Positions 55,707 through 64,000 of a DNA stretch of 64,000 nt are shown here, one piece after another. Source of the stretch: CAZCBX01 sp964497185 (GTDB taxonomy: Bacteria; Bdellovibrionota_G; JALEGL01; JAGRMV01). How positions within the stretch are numbered: position 1 is the stretch's first letter; the number at the start of each line of letters is the position of its first letter. A program made the translations under genes and the position numbers. Location: assembly GCA_964497185.1 (NCBI GenBank), contig CAZCBX010000008.1, forward strand, positions 1-64,000, read 5' to 3'. Under the pieces are notes generated by a model, which was not told where the DNA came from, made no database searches, and saw only the letters and a list, made by a program, of their open reading frames with translations.

Positions 55707-56800
55707 CAGAAAAAAATAAAAAAGTATTTGTAACCAAACCTGCTTTGGCGCCTTTGGACGAATTTATCGAGTACTTAAGCAAGAGCTGGGATTCAAGTAT
55801 TTTGAGCAACAACGGGCCTTTGGTACAAAGCTTTGAACAACTTGTTGCTGAGAAACTTGGTTTACAAACCTATTTATCTGTAACCAGTGGGACGATTGCG
55901 CTGCAAATGGCTATTAAGGCGCTAGACCTTAAGGGCGAAATTATAACCACGCCGTTCACATGGGTGGCCACATGCAGTGCCATTATCTGGGAAAACTGTA
56001 CACCCGTATTTGTTGATATTGATCCCCACACATACAACCTAGATCCAGAAAAAGTTGAAAGTGCAATCACGGAAAACACAGTATGCATATTGCCAGTGCA
56101 TGTTTATGGAAATCCATGTGACACACGCAGGATCAAAGAAATAGCTACAAAATACAACTTAGCGGTGATTTATGATGCCGCTCATGCCATGGGCACAACC
56201 GATGAGTCAGAAAACTCAATTTTATTAAGCGGATCCATCTCTGCCACAAGCACACATGCGACAAAAATTTTAAATACAGGCGAAGGTGGTGGCTGTGTAA
56301 CCACGGACAATGATTTGCTCGAAAAATTAAAAAGGATTCGTTATTTTGGAAATAACTCTTCGGGTAACGTGGTTGGACATGGCTTTAACGGAAAGATGTC
56401 AGAAATCCATGCTGCACTTGGACTGGCTAATATAAAATACCTTGATGATATATTACTAGATCGGAAGAAAAAATACTTAACGTACCGTGAAAAACTGCAA
56501 ACTTCTCCCAAATTTTCTTTCCAAAAAATACAACATGGAACGAGCAACTATGCATATTTTTCTATTGCATTTAATCATGAAAAATCACTCCTAAACGTTT
56601 TAAATGAGCTTGAGGCAAATGAGATTTTTCCAAGACGATATTTCTATCCCTCGGTCAATAAACATAAAAATATAAAAATTGAACAGTCTATGCCAATATC
56701 CGAAGATTTATCAAAAAGAATATTGTGCCTGCCCTTGTATTGGCAAATTGAGGAAGAAAACATTGAAAGGATCGTAAAAATTGTCGTTAAAAGCTGTTAA
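55703..56800 (+). CDS. DegT/DnrJ/EryC1/StrS-family aminotransferase
   Basis: A 365-aa PLP-dependent sugar aminotransferase. SVTSGTIALQMAIKAL near residue 55 binds PLP phosphate, YDAAHAMG supplies the conserved Asp, and STHATKILNTGEGG near 190 contains the catalytic lysine. By family it makes amino sugars from 3- or 4-keto nucleotide sugars. The 4-base ATGA overlap with the ABC exporter suggests coupled translation. The sugar product is not known. Confidence 0.92.
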   Translation: MTEKNKKVFVTKPALAPLDEFIEYLSKSWDSSILSNNGPLVQSFEQLVAEKLGLQTYLSVTSGTIALQMAIKALDLKGEIITTPFTWVATCSAIIWENCTPVFVDIDPHTYNLDPEKVESAITENTVCILPVHVYGNPCDTRRIKEIATKYNLAVIYDAAHAMGTTDESENSILLSGSISATSTHATKILNTGEGGGCVTTDNDLLEKLKRIRYFGNNSSGNVVGHGFNGKMSEIHAALGLANIKYLDDILLDRKKKYLTYREKLQTSPKFSFQKIQHGTSNYAYFSIAFNHEKSLLNVLNELEANEIFPRRYFYPSVNKHKNIKIEQSMPISEDLSKRILCLPLYWQIEEENIERIVKIVVKSC

Positions 56801-56957
56801 AATTTGAGATAAAAGCCTGTATTTAAAAAATTTTTTGCGACGCTACTCATGCTAAAACTTGATAAAATAGTTGTCACTAACAAAACCATCTGTACTATAA
56901 AAAGCAATTGCAGTTATTGAAAAGAATCTCATTAAATCTTTTCTTAGAAAGAACTTT
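56801..56957. promoter_or_regulatory. Intergenic region upstream of the acetyltransferase gene
   Basis: A 157-base AT-rich gap between same-strand genes. TTGATAAAATAG-like sequence near 56858-56870 might form part of a promoter. AGAAAG about 6 bases before the ATG is a modest ribosome binding site. No terminator hairpin was seen after the aminotransferase stop. Confidence 0.3.
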
Positions 56958-57530
56958 ATGAATAACTACAGCAAAGAAGAATTATTAAAAATGGTTAAAG
57001 CTGTTGGCGATAATGTACGCATCCATAAAACTGTTCAATTTTTTCAATCTAGCCAAATTACGATTGGATCAAACGTACGCATTGATGCTTTCTCCATCCT
57101 TTCAGGCAGAGTGCAGTTAGGGAACAATATCCATATTGCTGCTGGGTGCTATATGTATGGCAGTCATCAAATTACTATGCATGATTTCTCAGGAATTTCT
57201 GGCAGAGTGAGTTTGTATACCACCTCAGATGACTTTCTTAGCGGACATTTAACAGGACCGACCATTCCCGAAGAGTTTACAAAAATAATCAGTGGACCCA
57301 TTACTTTGCAAAAACATGTAATTGTTGGATGTGGCTCCGTCATTTTACCAAACGTAACTTGTGAAGAGGGCGCGAGTATTGGTGCACTTAGTGTGGTAAG
57401 CAAAAATGTCCCGGCCTTTACGCTGGTTGCTGGAACACCTGCAAAAACAATCAAAAAACGAAACATGCAAAAAATCAAAGAACTCGAAAAAGATTTTAAA
57501 GATAAATATGGAGATTATATAAGCCAATAA
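56958..57530 (+). CDS. LbH-fold acyltransferase (WbbJ/galactoside acetyltransferase-like)
   Basis: A 190-aa protein with hexapeptide repeats forming a left-handed beta-helix (ITIGSNVRIDAFSILSG, VQLGNNIHIAAGCYMYG, VIVGCGSVILPNVTCEEG, ASIGALSVVSKNV) and the C-terminal AGTPAKTIKKR signature of the O-acetyltransferase group. It probably O- or N-acetylates a sugar of the polymer, perhaps the amino sugar made by the upstream aminotransferase. Confidence 0.92.
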   Translation: MNNYSKEELLKMVKAVGDNVRIHKTVQFFQSSQITIGSNVRIDAFSILSGRVQLGNNIHIAAGCYMYGSHQITMHDFSGISGRVSLYTTSDDFLSGHLTGPTIPEEFTKIISGPITLQKHVIVGCGSVILPNVTCEEGASIGALSVVSKNVPAFTLVAGTPAKTIKKRNMQKIKELEKDFKDKYGDYISQ

Positions 57531-57608
57531 AGTTGCCCCACGGGATTTATCTCAAGAATTATATGATTGCATAAATTTGCTTTAAAAATTTATTATTTCA
57601 TACATATG

Positions 57609-58169
57609 TCACTGTTTTGTAGCCTCTACTACAAATGAATCTGATCTCGTTTCAAGATTTTTTAGGTTTTCAGTATTACTCTTACCAACCTCACATATTC
57701 TTATATCATTAGTGAAACCTGCTTCTCTAAGAAGCAATATTAGATCATCGCTATCATAAATATGTTTATGTCCCCATTCACGCATTGCGATATTAAAAAC
57801 TTGTGCTCTTGGCAACCCCAAATACTGTGGACAAATGTTCTTTATCCAGTCTTTTGAATCAAAGTCGTTTTGTAAGTAGGTCGCTATAAGATCAGACAAA
57901 TCGGGACATGCAATACGCAAAACACCACCTGGTTTCAAAACACGATAACACTCAATGGTAAAATCTAAGGCACTGCTACGTTCAAGGTGTTCAATCAAGT
58001 GTTCATGATAAATATAATCTACTGTTTTTTCCGGAAAAGGAATACCCTTACTCAAATCACAAGCAATATCTACATCAGATTTATTTGAATAATGATCTCC
58101 AGAGTCTATATTAACCCAGCCCTTTTTGATTTGCTCACCACACCCAAGATGGAGCTTAATTTCTGGCAT
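57609..58169 (-). CDS. SAM-dependent methyltransferase
   Basis: A 186-aa class-I methyltransferase: LHLGCGEQ at the N-terminus (SAM loop), CDLSKGIPFPE, VDYIYHEHLIEH, and VLKPGGVLRIACPD in the core. Proteins of this type in polysaccharide loci methylate sugars or act in their biosynthesis. The start at 58169 puts the SAM motif at its usual place; an in-frame extension to 58229 begins with TTG and is less likely. Confidence 0.85.
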   Translation of the reverse strand: MPEIKLHLGCGEQIKKGWVNIDSGDHYSNKSDVDIACDLSKGIPFPEKTVDYIYHEHLIEHLERSSALDFTIECYRVLKPGGVLRIACPDLSDLIATYLQNDFDSKDWIKNICPQYLGLPRAQVFNIAMREWGHKHIYDSDDLILLLREAGFTNDIRICEVGKSNTENLKNLETRSDSFVVEATKQ

Positions 58170-58282
58170 ATGTTTATAATTTATAAAATTTTTACGACTT
58201 ATTATTTTTTTAAGAAAAAACATACCCAATCCAGGTTTCTAGATAGCAAAACATTGAAATCTACATTTTTATATTTATAAAA

Positions 58283-59098
58283 TTAGCTAGTGATTAAATG
58301 ATAAAAGCTTTTAAGCAAAAAAATCAATTTATTCTTTTTTATTTTTAATGATTCATCTGCAAAATGCATTTCAAAAAGCTTATAAGCATAAAGTGTTTTT
58401 TTTATGCGATACATAAAGGGTTGTGACTCCCAGTAACTCTCTGGATGAATTCGATACGTTGCTCCTAGAAATGAAAAATAATGAAGTTGTCCGTGTTTTG
58501 CGAGTAATAAATAAATTGGCCAATCCGTCATCGGGCTATGCCTTAATAGATCCGAGGCTTCTTTAAAATTGATTAAATGATTTCTAAATACAATGGTGCA
58601 AGTTGGAATAAAATTTCCTTTTAACATATCATCAAATGAAAATACGTTTTTATCCACATTGGGAACAGTATGGATGTTACTTTTACTTTTTTGATCATAT
58701 ATATTTGCATCATGAAAACACAGTGAAGCTTTGGGCGTTGCATCTAGATAATCAACACTTTTTTGTAACTTAGTTTCATCTGTCCAAAAATCATCCCCCT
58801 CAAGGAAAGCAATGTACTGCCCCCTAGCCTCTGAAAATGTATCTAAACCATTCTGAATACCCGTTGGTCGGCCATCAATGTATATTTTTCGATTGGGTGA
58901 TCTCTCTTTAAGTATCAAATTTTTTGGCTGATTCTCTTTGGTGTATTGCTTGATTACATCAAGCGTTTGATCTTTTGAGCCATCCTCTCCAATAATGACC
59001 TCGAACTCAAAATTGGTTTTTTGAGAAAAAATGGATTCAAGTGTTTTTCTAATATATTTTTCATGATTGTAGGCTAGTACACAAACAGAGAGCTTCAC
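58283..59098 (-). CDS. GT2 glycosyltransferase
   Basis: A 271-aa GT-A fold enzyme. CVLAYNHEKYIRKTLESI near the N-terminus, IIGEDGSKDQT and the metal-binding FLEGDDFW are in family order; the C-terminal half contains SPMTDWPIYLLLAKHG, the usual acceptor-loop layout. AAGGAG lies 5 bases before the ATG. Sugar specificity is unknown. Confidence 0.92.
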   Translation of the reverse strand: MKLSVCVLAYNHEKYIRKTLESIFSQKTNFEFEVIIGEDGSKDQTLDVIKQYTKENQPKNLILKERSPNRKIYIDGRPTGIQNGLDTFSEARGQYIAFLEGDDFWTDETKLQKSVDYLDATPKASLCFHDANIYDQKSKSNIHTVPNVDKNVFSFDDMLKGNFIPTCTIVFRNHLINFKEASDLLRHSPMTDWPIYLLLAKHGQLHYFSFLGATYRIHPESYWESQPFMYRIKKTLYAYKLFEMHFADESLKIKKNKLIFLLKSFYHLITS

Positions 59099-59117
59099 AT
59101 TGTCTCCTTTTTATTGA

Positions 59118-60116
59118 TTATAAACATAGTAAAAAAACGATTTTGGATTTCATGTCATTGCCCCAGAACCGATAACGAAATAAAATTTCTCTTCTTTTCA
59201 ACCATCCGTGGTTAAATAAATGAGTTATTTCTTTGAGTTCATGGACTCTGGAGGTTTCCATCCGATCCATGTATCGTTCAAGTAAAATTTTGGCTTGGTC
59301 CAAATTTTTTTGAAGCGCTTCACGAAATTGTTTCCGGAATGAAAAGAATCTCAACTTATGCTGATGTGCTGTGTAATAGGTGCTTTTGAATGAGTGTATC
59401 CAGTGACCCATCCGCCTATCCGGCATTGCATACATCGTTAGTGATTCATTGTTGGGATGGTATCGGTAATGGATCAGTGGCGCTTGATTTAAATAAACCA
59501 TTTCCCCTACATAAAAAGCCACGAGTGCAAACCAATAATCATGCATCAAGGCTTCACGCGGAATTTCCTTGCTCATGTCAAGCAAAGCACGATTGATCAT
59601 CATTGTGCATCCAGTAACCATATTCTGAAATAAGATGGTTGACGGATTTTTTAAAACCGATTTTGCGTGAAACCATGTTGAAAAAGTAGTGCCCAGCGGT
59701 TGATCGTGCTGATCAATGAGCTGAAGGTCACCATGGACCAATATGGGTGTATGGATGCCAACAATCGTTTCCTTTTTTTGCATGGCTTCCAGCGTTTTTT
59801 CGATTTTCGTGGGCAGCCATATATCATCTTGGTCACAAAACATCACATAGTCTTCGGTGGTATGCCCAAGCAAGCAGGCGAAGTTCTGGATAACACCCAG
59901 CTTTCCTTGTGCATCGGTCACCCGCTTGATTTTATTTGGGTATTTCTTCACATACGAGGCAATGATTTGATTGGTTTCGTCTTCGCTACCATCATCCCGG
60001 ATGAGTAAAGTGAAATTTTGATGGGTTTGTGCAATCAATGATTCGAGCTGCTTTTCTAAGAACAAACCACCATTGTAGGTGGCCATCACGATGTCAATGG
60101 GAGTGTTGTTACGCAT
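59118..60116 (-). CDS. GT2 glycosyltransferase, rhamnosyltransferase-like (tandem copy 1)
   Basis: A 332-aa GT-A fold protein: IVMATYNGGLFLEKQLESL, LIRDDGSEDET, DQDDIWLPTK and LMHDYWFALVAFY. The DQDDxWLP plus MHDYW pattern is typical of RfbF/WbbL-like transferases, many of which use dTDP-rhamnose; the rml genes at the right end would supply it. It is a close paralogue of the next gene (60120-61121) with a 3-base gap, so it arose by tandem duplication. Confidence 0.92.
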   Translation of the reverse strand: MRNNTPIDIVMATYNGGLFLEKQLESLIAQTHQNFTLLIRDDGSEDETNQIIASYVKKYPNKIKRVTDAQGKLGVIQNFACLLGHTTEDYVMFCDQDDIWLPTKIEKTLEAMQKKETIVGIHTPILVHGDLQLIDQHDQPLGTTFSTWFHAKSVLKNPSTILFQNMVTGCTMMINRALLDMSKEIPREALMHDYWFALVAFYVGEMVYLNQAPLIHYRYHPNNESLTMYAMPDRRMGHWIHSFKSTYYTAHQHKLRFFSFRKQFREALQKNLDQAKILLERYMDRMETSRVHELKEITHLFNHGWLKRREILFRYRFWGNDMKSKIVFLLCL

Positions 60117-60119
60117 GGC

Positions 60120-61121
60120 TCAATAAAAAAGAAAAAAAATAACCTTTCCAAACAAAGTCGATGGAAGAAATTTGTATTTTATGATGGCCCGACGCCGCCG
60201 CCACCAATTTTTTTGAGGCAAGGAAATAAAATTTTCAATGATATGAATCTGCTGGGTTGAAAGGTTCTCACGAAAACTTTCAAGCAAAGCGGTGGCTTGG
60301 TGTATATTTTTTGAAAATTCTTTGCGAAGCTCTTGCAAAAGTGAGGGCATGCCCCAACGGTTTTTTGGCATTGTTTTCCATCTATTTTTTAATAACGTCC
60401 AAATAAATAGGATGCCTGGCTTTATGGGATACTGTCCGGCCATTTCATTGTTACCATGTTGACGATACAAAATGATTTTTTGGTCAACCATGGCCTCTTT
60501 TTGCCCAAAAAGTCCGTTGACCAAGCTGACCCAATAATCGTGCATAATGGCTTGATTGGGGATGTTTTTTGCCATCTGAACCAAAGCTTGATTCATCATC
60601 ATTGTACAGCCAGCAACATTGCACTGCATAAGCATTTGACCGAGCGATTGGGGTTCAAAATTTAGGTTTCGGACTTGTTTAAAAGACGGATAGATCACCT
60701 CCAAATCTTTGGACACCACACATAGATCACCATGCACCATTAGTGGCATGGATGGATTGTATTTTTTCAGAAGTGCCTGAGCCGTGTTGTAGGTTTGCTC
60801 AACTTTATGGGGTAACCACACATCGTCCTGGTCGGAAAACATGACCCAGGGTGCGCTCGCGTGGTGCATGAGCTGACCAAAATTTAGCTTGCAACCAAGA
60901 TTTTGATGATGGTCTTTGACCACGAGCATTTTTTCACCGAATTTTGCTCGGTATTTTTCTATGATTTCTAATGTTTTGTCGTTGCTTCCATCATCACGAA
61001 TGATTAAACGATAATTTTCAAAGGTTTGAGCTAAAATAGAATCAAATTGAGCCTCTAGAAACGGCTCACCATTGTATGTCGCCATTAAAATATCAACAAC
61101 TGGTTCCTTGGACACCTCCAT
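60120..61121 (-). CDS. GT2 glycosyltransferase, rhamnosyltransferase-like (tandem copy 2)
   Basis: A 333-aa paralogue of 59118-60116 with the same landmarks: ILMATYNGEPFLEAQFDSI, IIRDDGSNDKT, SDQDDVWLPHK, GCTMMMNQALV and MHDYWVSLVNG. Identity with copy 1 looks moderate, so the duplicates have diverged and may add rhamnose at different linkages. First gene of the minus-strand group 61121-57609. Promoter is in the 60-base divergent gap. Confidence 0.92.
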   Translation of the reverse strand: MEVSKEPVVDILMATYNGEPFLEAQFDSILAQTFENYRLIIRDDGSNDKTLEIIEKYRAKFGEKMLVVKDHHQNLGCKLNFGQLMHHASAPWVMFSDQDDVWLPHKVEQTYNTAQALLKKYNPSMPLMVHGDLCVVSKDLEVIYPSFKQVRNLNFEPQSLGQMLMQCNVAGCTMMMNQALVQMAKNIPNQAIMHDYWVSLVNGLFGQKEAMVDQKIILYRQHGNNEMAGQYPIKPGILFIWTLLKNRWKTMPKNRWGMPSLLQELRKEFSKNIHQATALLESFRENLSTQQIHIIENFISLPQKNWWRRRRAIIKYKFLPSTLFGKVIFFLFY

Positions 61122-61146
61122 ACTCTACACATATGATAAAAAATCT

Positions 61147-61175
61147 GTGACTTTTTTTTAATTGCTTCTTAAGAT
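61147..61175 (+). promoter_or_regulatory. Candidate promoter of a GT2 gene
   Basis: GTGACT (61147-61152), 17 bases, TAAGAT (61170-61175), then 6 bases to the ATG at 61182, so the mRNA is predicted to be leaderless. It lies in a 60-base divergent gap shared with the GT2 gene on the minus strand. Confidence 0.45.
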
Positions 61176-61181
61176 ACCCCT

Positions 61182-61940
61182 ATGGCTTTGGCTTCTTATG
61201 ATGTGAGTGTAGTGATTCCTTATTACAACAATGATCAAACCATTGCCCAAACTGTAGCTTCTGTTTTGCATCAAACGTATCGACCGCGAGAAATTATCAT
61301 TGTAGATGACGCAAGTACCCATTCGGTCAACATAGACAGTATAAAAACCCAGGCATCGGCCTCAGATGTTGAATTTCGCTTCCATTTATTTGATCAAAAT
61401 CTTGGCCCAAGTGCTGCGCGCAATCAGGGTATGGACATGGCAAAAGGCCAATACATCGCTTTTTTAGACGCCGATGATACCTGGCACCCAAAAAAAATTG
61501 AAACCCAAATTCGTTATATGCAAACACATCCCCACGCGCTGATGACGGGTCATGCGTCCAACTATGGTGTTGCGTTGACACCCAAACACGGTGTGCAGTC
61601 ATTTTCATCTCTTTTATGGCGCAATCCTTTTCACACACCATCGATGATGCTTCGAGCAAATCCATCGCTGCGATTTCGAATGGATATGCGCTACAGTGAA
61701 GATTACATGTTTATTTTGGATGCCAGTAAGCATGGTGAAGTCCACTACATTGACCAAATGCTTTGTACTTTGAGCCATCCGGTCTTAGGTGGCCATGGTC
61801 TGTCCAGCCATCGATGGTCTATGCGTAAGGGAGAACTTCAATGTCATCGAATTCTACAACGAGAAGGGCGCATTTCAAGTTGGACCCGCATCGCCCTTGA
61901 TTTATTTTCTTTGATCAAACACTTGAAATCTCTATTTTAG
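61182..61940 (+). CDS. GT2 glycosyltransferase
   Basis: A 252-aa GT-A fold transferase: VVIPYYNNDQTIAQTVASVL, IIVDDAST, GPSAARNQGMDMAKG and FLDADDTWHPKK. The C-terminal part is short (RYSEDYMFILDASKHG, LGGHGLSSH). Precedes rmlA by 44 bases and may be co-transcribed with the rml genes. Confidence 0.91.
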   Translation: MALASYDVSVVIPYYNNDQTIAQTVASVLHQTYRPREIIIVDDASTHSVNIDSIKTQASASDVEFRFHLFDQNLGPSAARNQGMDMAKGQYIAFLDADDTWHPKKIETQIRYMQTHPHALMTGHASNYGVALTPKHGVQSFSSLLWRNPFHTPSMMLRANPSLRFRMDMRYSEDYMFILDASKHGEVHYIDQMLCTLSHPVLGGHGLSSHRWSMRKGELQCHRILQREGRISSWTRIALDLFSLIKHLKSLF

Positions 61941-61984
61941 GGTATTTCTGTGCTTTTTGAGCGCATTTTGGTACATCTAATCCC

Positions 61985-62845
61985 ATGAAAGGCATTATTT
62001 TAGCCGGTGGCTCCGGCACACGACTTTTTCCGTTAACACAGGCTGTCAGCAAGCAGCTATTGCCCATTTTTGATAAACCGATGATTTATTATCCTTTATC
62101 AACGCTTATGCTGGCCGGCATTCAAGACATTGCCATTATTTCTACACCCCACGATCTTCCACAGTACAAAGAGCTTTTTGGCGATGGAAGTGCTTGGGGC
62201 TTGTCTTTTACCTACATTGAGCAGCCCAGCCCCGATGGATTGGCACAGGCTTTTATCCTGGCCGAGGATTTCATTGATGGGCAGCCGGTTTCATTGATTT
62301 TGGGGGACAATATTTTTTACGGACATGGGTTTGAACATGTTCTTGCACAGGCCCAGTCTCATGAGCAAGGTGCCACCATATTTGGATACCAAGTCTCTGA
62401 TCCACAACGCTATGGCATCATTGAATTTGATCAAAACCGGAAGGTCATCAGCCTCGAAGAAAAACCTACCCACCCCAAGTCGCCGTATGCTGTGCCGGGT
62501 CTTTATTTTTATGATCATCAAGTATGCGAGCTTGCCAAAACACTCAAGCCCTCTGCTAGAGGAGAGTTGGAAATCACCGATTTAAATCGACTGTACCTTG
62601 AAAAAGGCCAACTTCACGCCAAGCTGATGAAGCGAGGTTATGCATGGCTGGATACCGGAACCCATGATTCCCTTTTGCAAGCCAGCAATTTTGTACAGAC
62701 CATTCAAGAGCGCCAAGGGTTGATGGTTTCTTGCATTGAGGAAATTGCGCTAGACAAAGGCTTTATCAATCAACAGCAGCTTCGAGAAAGAATTGATGTG
62801 CTGGGAGACAATAGCTATACACATTACCTAGAAAAGCTATTGTAA
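61985..62845 (+). CDS. rmlA: Glucose-1-phosphate thymidylyltransferase
   Basis: First enzyme of dTDP-L-rhamnose synthesis: glucose-1-P + dTTP to dTDP-glucose. The 286-aa protein has the N-terminal GGSGTRLFPLTQAVSKQLLP motif, YYPLSTLMLAGI and the LGDNIFYG and EEKP signatures. Length is typical. It is followed by rmlD after 4 bases and rmlB, forming an operon. Confidence 0.97.
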   Translation: MKGIILAGGSGTRLFPLTQAVSKQLLPIFDKPMIYYPLSTLMLAGIQDIAIISTPHDLPQYKELFGDGSAWGLSFTYIEQPSPDGLAQAFILAEDFIDGQPVSLILGDNIFYGHGFEHVLAQAQSHEQGATIFGYQVSDPQRYGIIEFDQNRKVISLEEKPTHPKSPYAVPGLYFYDHQVCELAKTLKPSARGELEITDLNRLYLEKGQLHAKLMKRGYAWLDTGTHDSLLQASNFVQTIQERQGLMVSCIEEIALDKGFINQQQLRERIDVLGDNSYTHYLEKLL

Positions 62846-62849
62846 GCGC

Positions 62850-63713
62850 ATGAAAATTTTGATCACAGGTGCAAATGGTGGCATTGGAAGCGCATTGCAA
62901 AAAACATTGGCTTCTCATGAACTCTCAGCCCATGGATCCGATACGCTGGATGTTTTGAATGACGAAGCAGTAAAGAGTTTTTTTTCTGACTTTCAGCCCG
63001 ATGTGTTGATCAACTGCGCTGCTTTTACGGCTGTCGACCTTGCCGAAAGCCAAAAAGATCAAGCATTTGCATTAAATGCGCATATCCCAAAATTTTTGGC
63101 AGAGCTATGCAACCAATATGGCACCTACCTTGTTCACTATTCAACAGATTATGTTTTTGATGGCAAAAAACCGGTACCCAATGCGTATGTCGAGTCTGAT
63201 TTAACCAACCCAATGAGCATGTATGGCCAAAGCAAACGCGAAGGAGAAATCGCCATTGCGCAGATCTTTGACAACTATGCCATTTTACGAACTTCATGGA
63301 TTTACAGTCAGCATCAACCTTGTTTTTTGCGCAGCATTTATCGAAAGTGGCAAGAAAACCCCCATGAACGGCTAAAAATCGTGGACGATCAACATGGCAG
63401 CCCTACTTCCAATCACAACATTGCGCAGCAAACCTTAAAAGTCATTGAAAATCGCATTCAAGGCATTTATCACGCTTCCTCTCATGGACACACAACTTGG
63501 TATGAATTGGCCCAGTATTTTTTTCAACAATTAAGACATGAGGTGGATATTCAAGCATGTAGTTCAAGCCAATACCCAACCCCTGCCCAAAGACCCGTCA
63601 ATTCCATTCTTCATAACAAAGCACTAATCACGGCTGGATTGGACTGCATGATGGACTGGCAGGAAGACTTGCAAAACTTTTTGTCCACAAACACCGAAAA
63701 ATTATTTATATAG
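62850..63713 (+). CDS. rmlD: dTDP-4-dehydrorhamnose reductase
   Basis: Last enzyme of the dTDP-rhamnose pathway. The 287-aa SDR protein starts ILITGANGGIGSAL (Rossmann Gly-rich loop), has NCAAFTAVDLAE, the catalytic YGQSKREGE (Tyr-x3-Lys) and a STDYVFDG motif. It reduces dTDP-4-keto-rhamnose with NADPH. No clear Shine-Dalgarno sits before its ATG, only 4 bases from the rmlA stop, which suggests coupled translation. Confidence 0.96.
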   Translation: MKILITGANGGIGSALQKTLASHELSAHGSDTLDVLNDEAVKSFFSDFQPDVLINCAAFTAVDLAESQKDQAFALNAHIPKFLAELCNQYGTYLVHYSTDYVFDGKKPVPNAYVESDLTNPMSMYGQSKREGEIAIAQIFDNYAILRTSWIYSQHQPCFLRSIYRKWQENPHERLKIVDDQHGSPTSNHNIAQQTLKVIENRIQGIYHASSHGHTTWYELAQYFFQQLRHEVDIQACSSSQYPTPAQRPVNSILHNKALITAGLDCMMDWQEDLQNFLSTNTEKLFI

Positions 63714-63715
63714 AT

Positions 63716-64000
63716 ATGATGAAGGCGAACATCCTGGTTACCGGAGGCTGCGGTTTTATAGGCAGCAATTTTATTCATTTCATTATGAACCTCGAACAGA
63801 GTGATGTCCATGTCACCAATGTTGATAAGCTAACCTACGCCGGAAACCCTGACAATTTACGCAAATATGAAGACCATCCCCAATATTCATTTTTTAAAAC
63901 AGATATTTGTGATCAACCCGCCATTGAAAAAATCATGGCAGAACGTGAAATCACGCATGTCGTACACTTTGCTGCTGAAAGCCATGTAGACCGGTCCATT
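63716..64000 (+). CDS. rmlB: dTDP-glucose 4,6-dehydratase (partial, cut at window edge)
   Basis: The first 95 codons are visible and remain open to the right edge. ILVTGGCGFIGSNF at the N-terminus is the NAD-binding motif; DKLTYAGNPDNL and HFAAESHVDRS are hallmarks of RmlB. It makes dTDP-4-keto-6-deoxyglucose. Start is the ATG at 63716 or the next one at 63719, 2 to 5 bases after the rmlD stop. rmlC is not seen in this window. Confidence 0.95.
   Translation, partial: MMKANILVTGGCGFIGSNFIHFIMNLEQSDVHVTNVDKLTYAGNPDNLRKYEDHPQYSFFKTDICDQPAIEKIMAEREITHVVHFAAESHVDRSI

Overview
The window is from a Gram-negative, aerobically respiring heterotroph. It has an outer-membrane polysaccharide programme (WecA, Wzx, Wzz, rml genes), lipoproteins, a MacAB-TolC-type efflux system, heme A synthase and two PilZ proteins. 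The 5' half of a 16S rRNA gene lies at the left edge. I cannot place it firmly by eye. Its bacterial signatures and the gene set (large secreted proteins, PilZ proteins, membrane pyrophosphatase, gluconeogenesis) would fit the former deltaproteobacteria, for example Bdellovibrionota-like lineages. That placement is an inference.

Layout. 1-1096: 5' part of an rrn operon on the minus strand, with a boxA-like leader and two candidate promoters. 1097-12516: a back-to-back pair of giant exported paralogous proteins (1760 and 1674 aa) with a 297-aa exported protein between them. I recognise no described family here, and this is the most novel part of the window. 12529-17254: glycerol kinase, glycerol-3-phosphate dehydrogenase and PEP carboxykinase on the minus strand, that is glycerol use and gluconeogenesis; a two-unit hairpin repeat separates pckA from glpD. 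17430-28910: housekeeping genes: PilZ protein, ThpR, Sua5, Nei, M23 peptidase, a YtqB-like methyltransferase, an FAD oxidoreductase, ornithine aminotransferase, an M13 peptidase lipoprotein, heme A synthase and a squalene/phytoene synthase-family enzyme. 29123-37009: K+-dependent-type membrane pyrophosphatase, CAP lipoprotein, second PilZ protein, small membrane proteins, dicarboxylate/amino-acid symporter, LysE exporter and two exported proteins of unknown role.

37006 to the right end is a surface-polysaccharide locus. Initiation: WecA-type transferase. Precursors: UDP-GlcNAc and UDP-Glc dehydrogenases, GalU, RmlA/D/B and a DegT aminotransferase. Assembly: at least six GT2 glycosyltransferases, with a pyruvyl transferase, an acetyltransferase and a methyltransferase for decoration. 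Export and length control: Wzx, a Wzy-like protein, a Wzz-like protein and an unusual ABC exporter. A MacA/MacB/TolC-like operon sits inside it. Parts of the locus are clearly richer in A+T than the metabolic region, which suggests acquisition or rapid turnover.

Two genome-wide habits show. Several genes outside operons have a -10-like hexamer 6-10 bases before the start codon, suggesting leaderless mRNAs, while other genes have good Shine-Dalgarno sequences. Convergent genes abut or overlap, almost always without an intrinsic terminator. No tRNA, CRISPR array, insertion sequence or integrase was seen.
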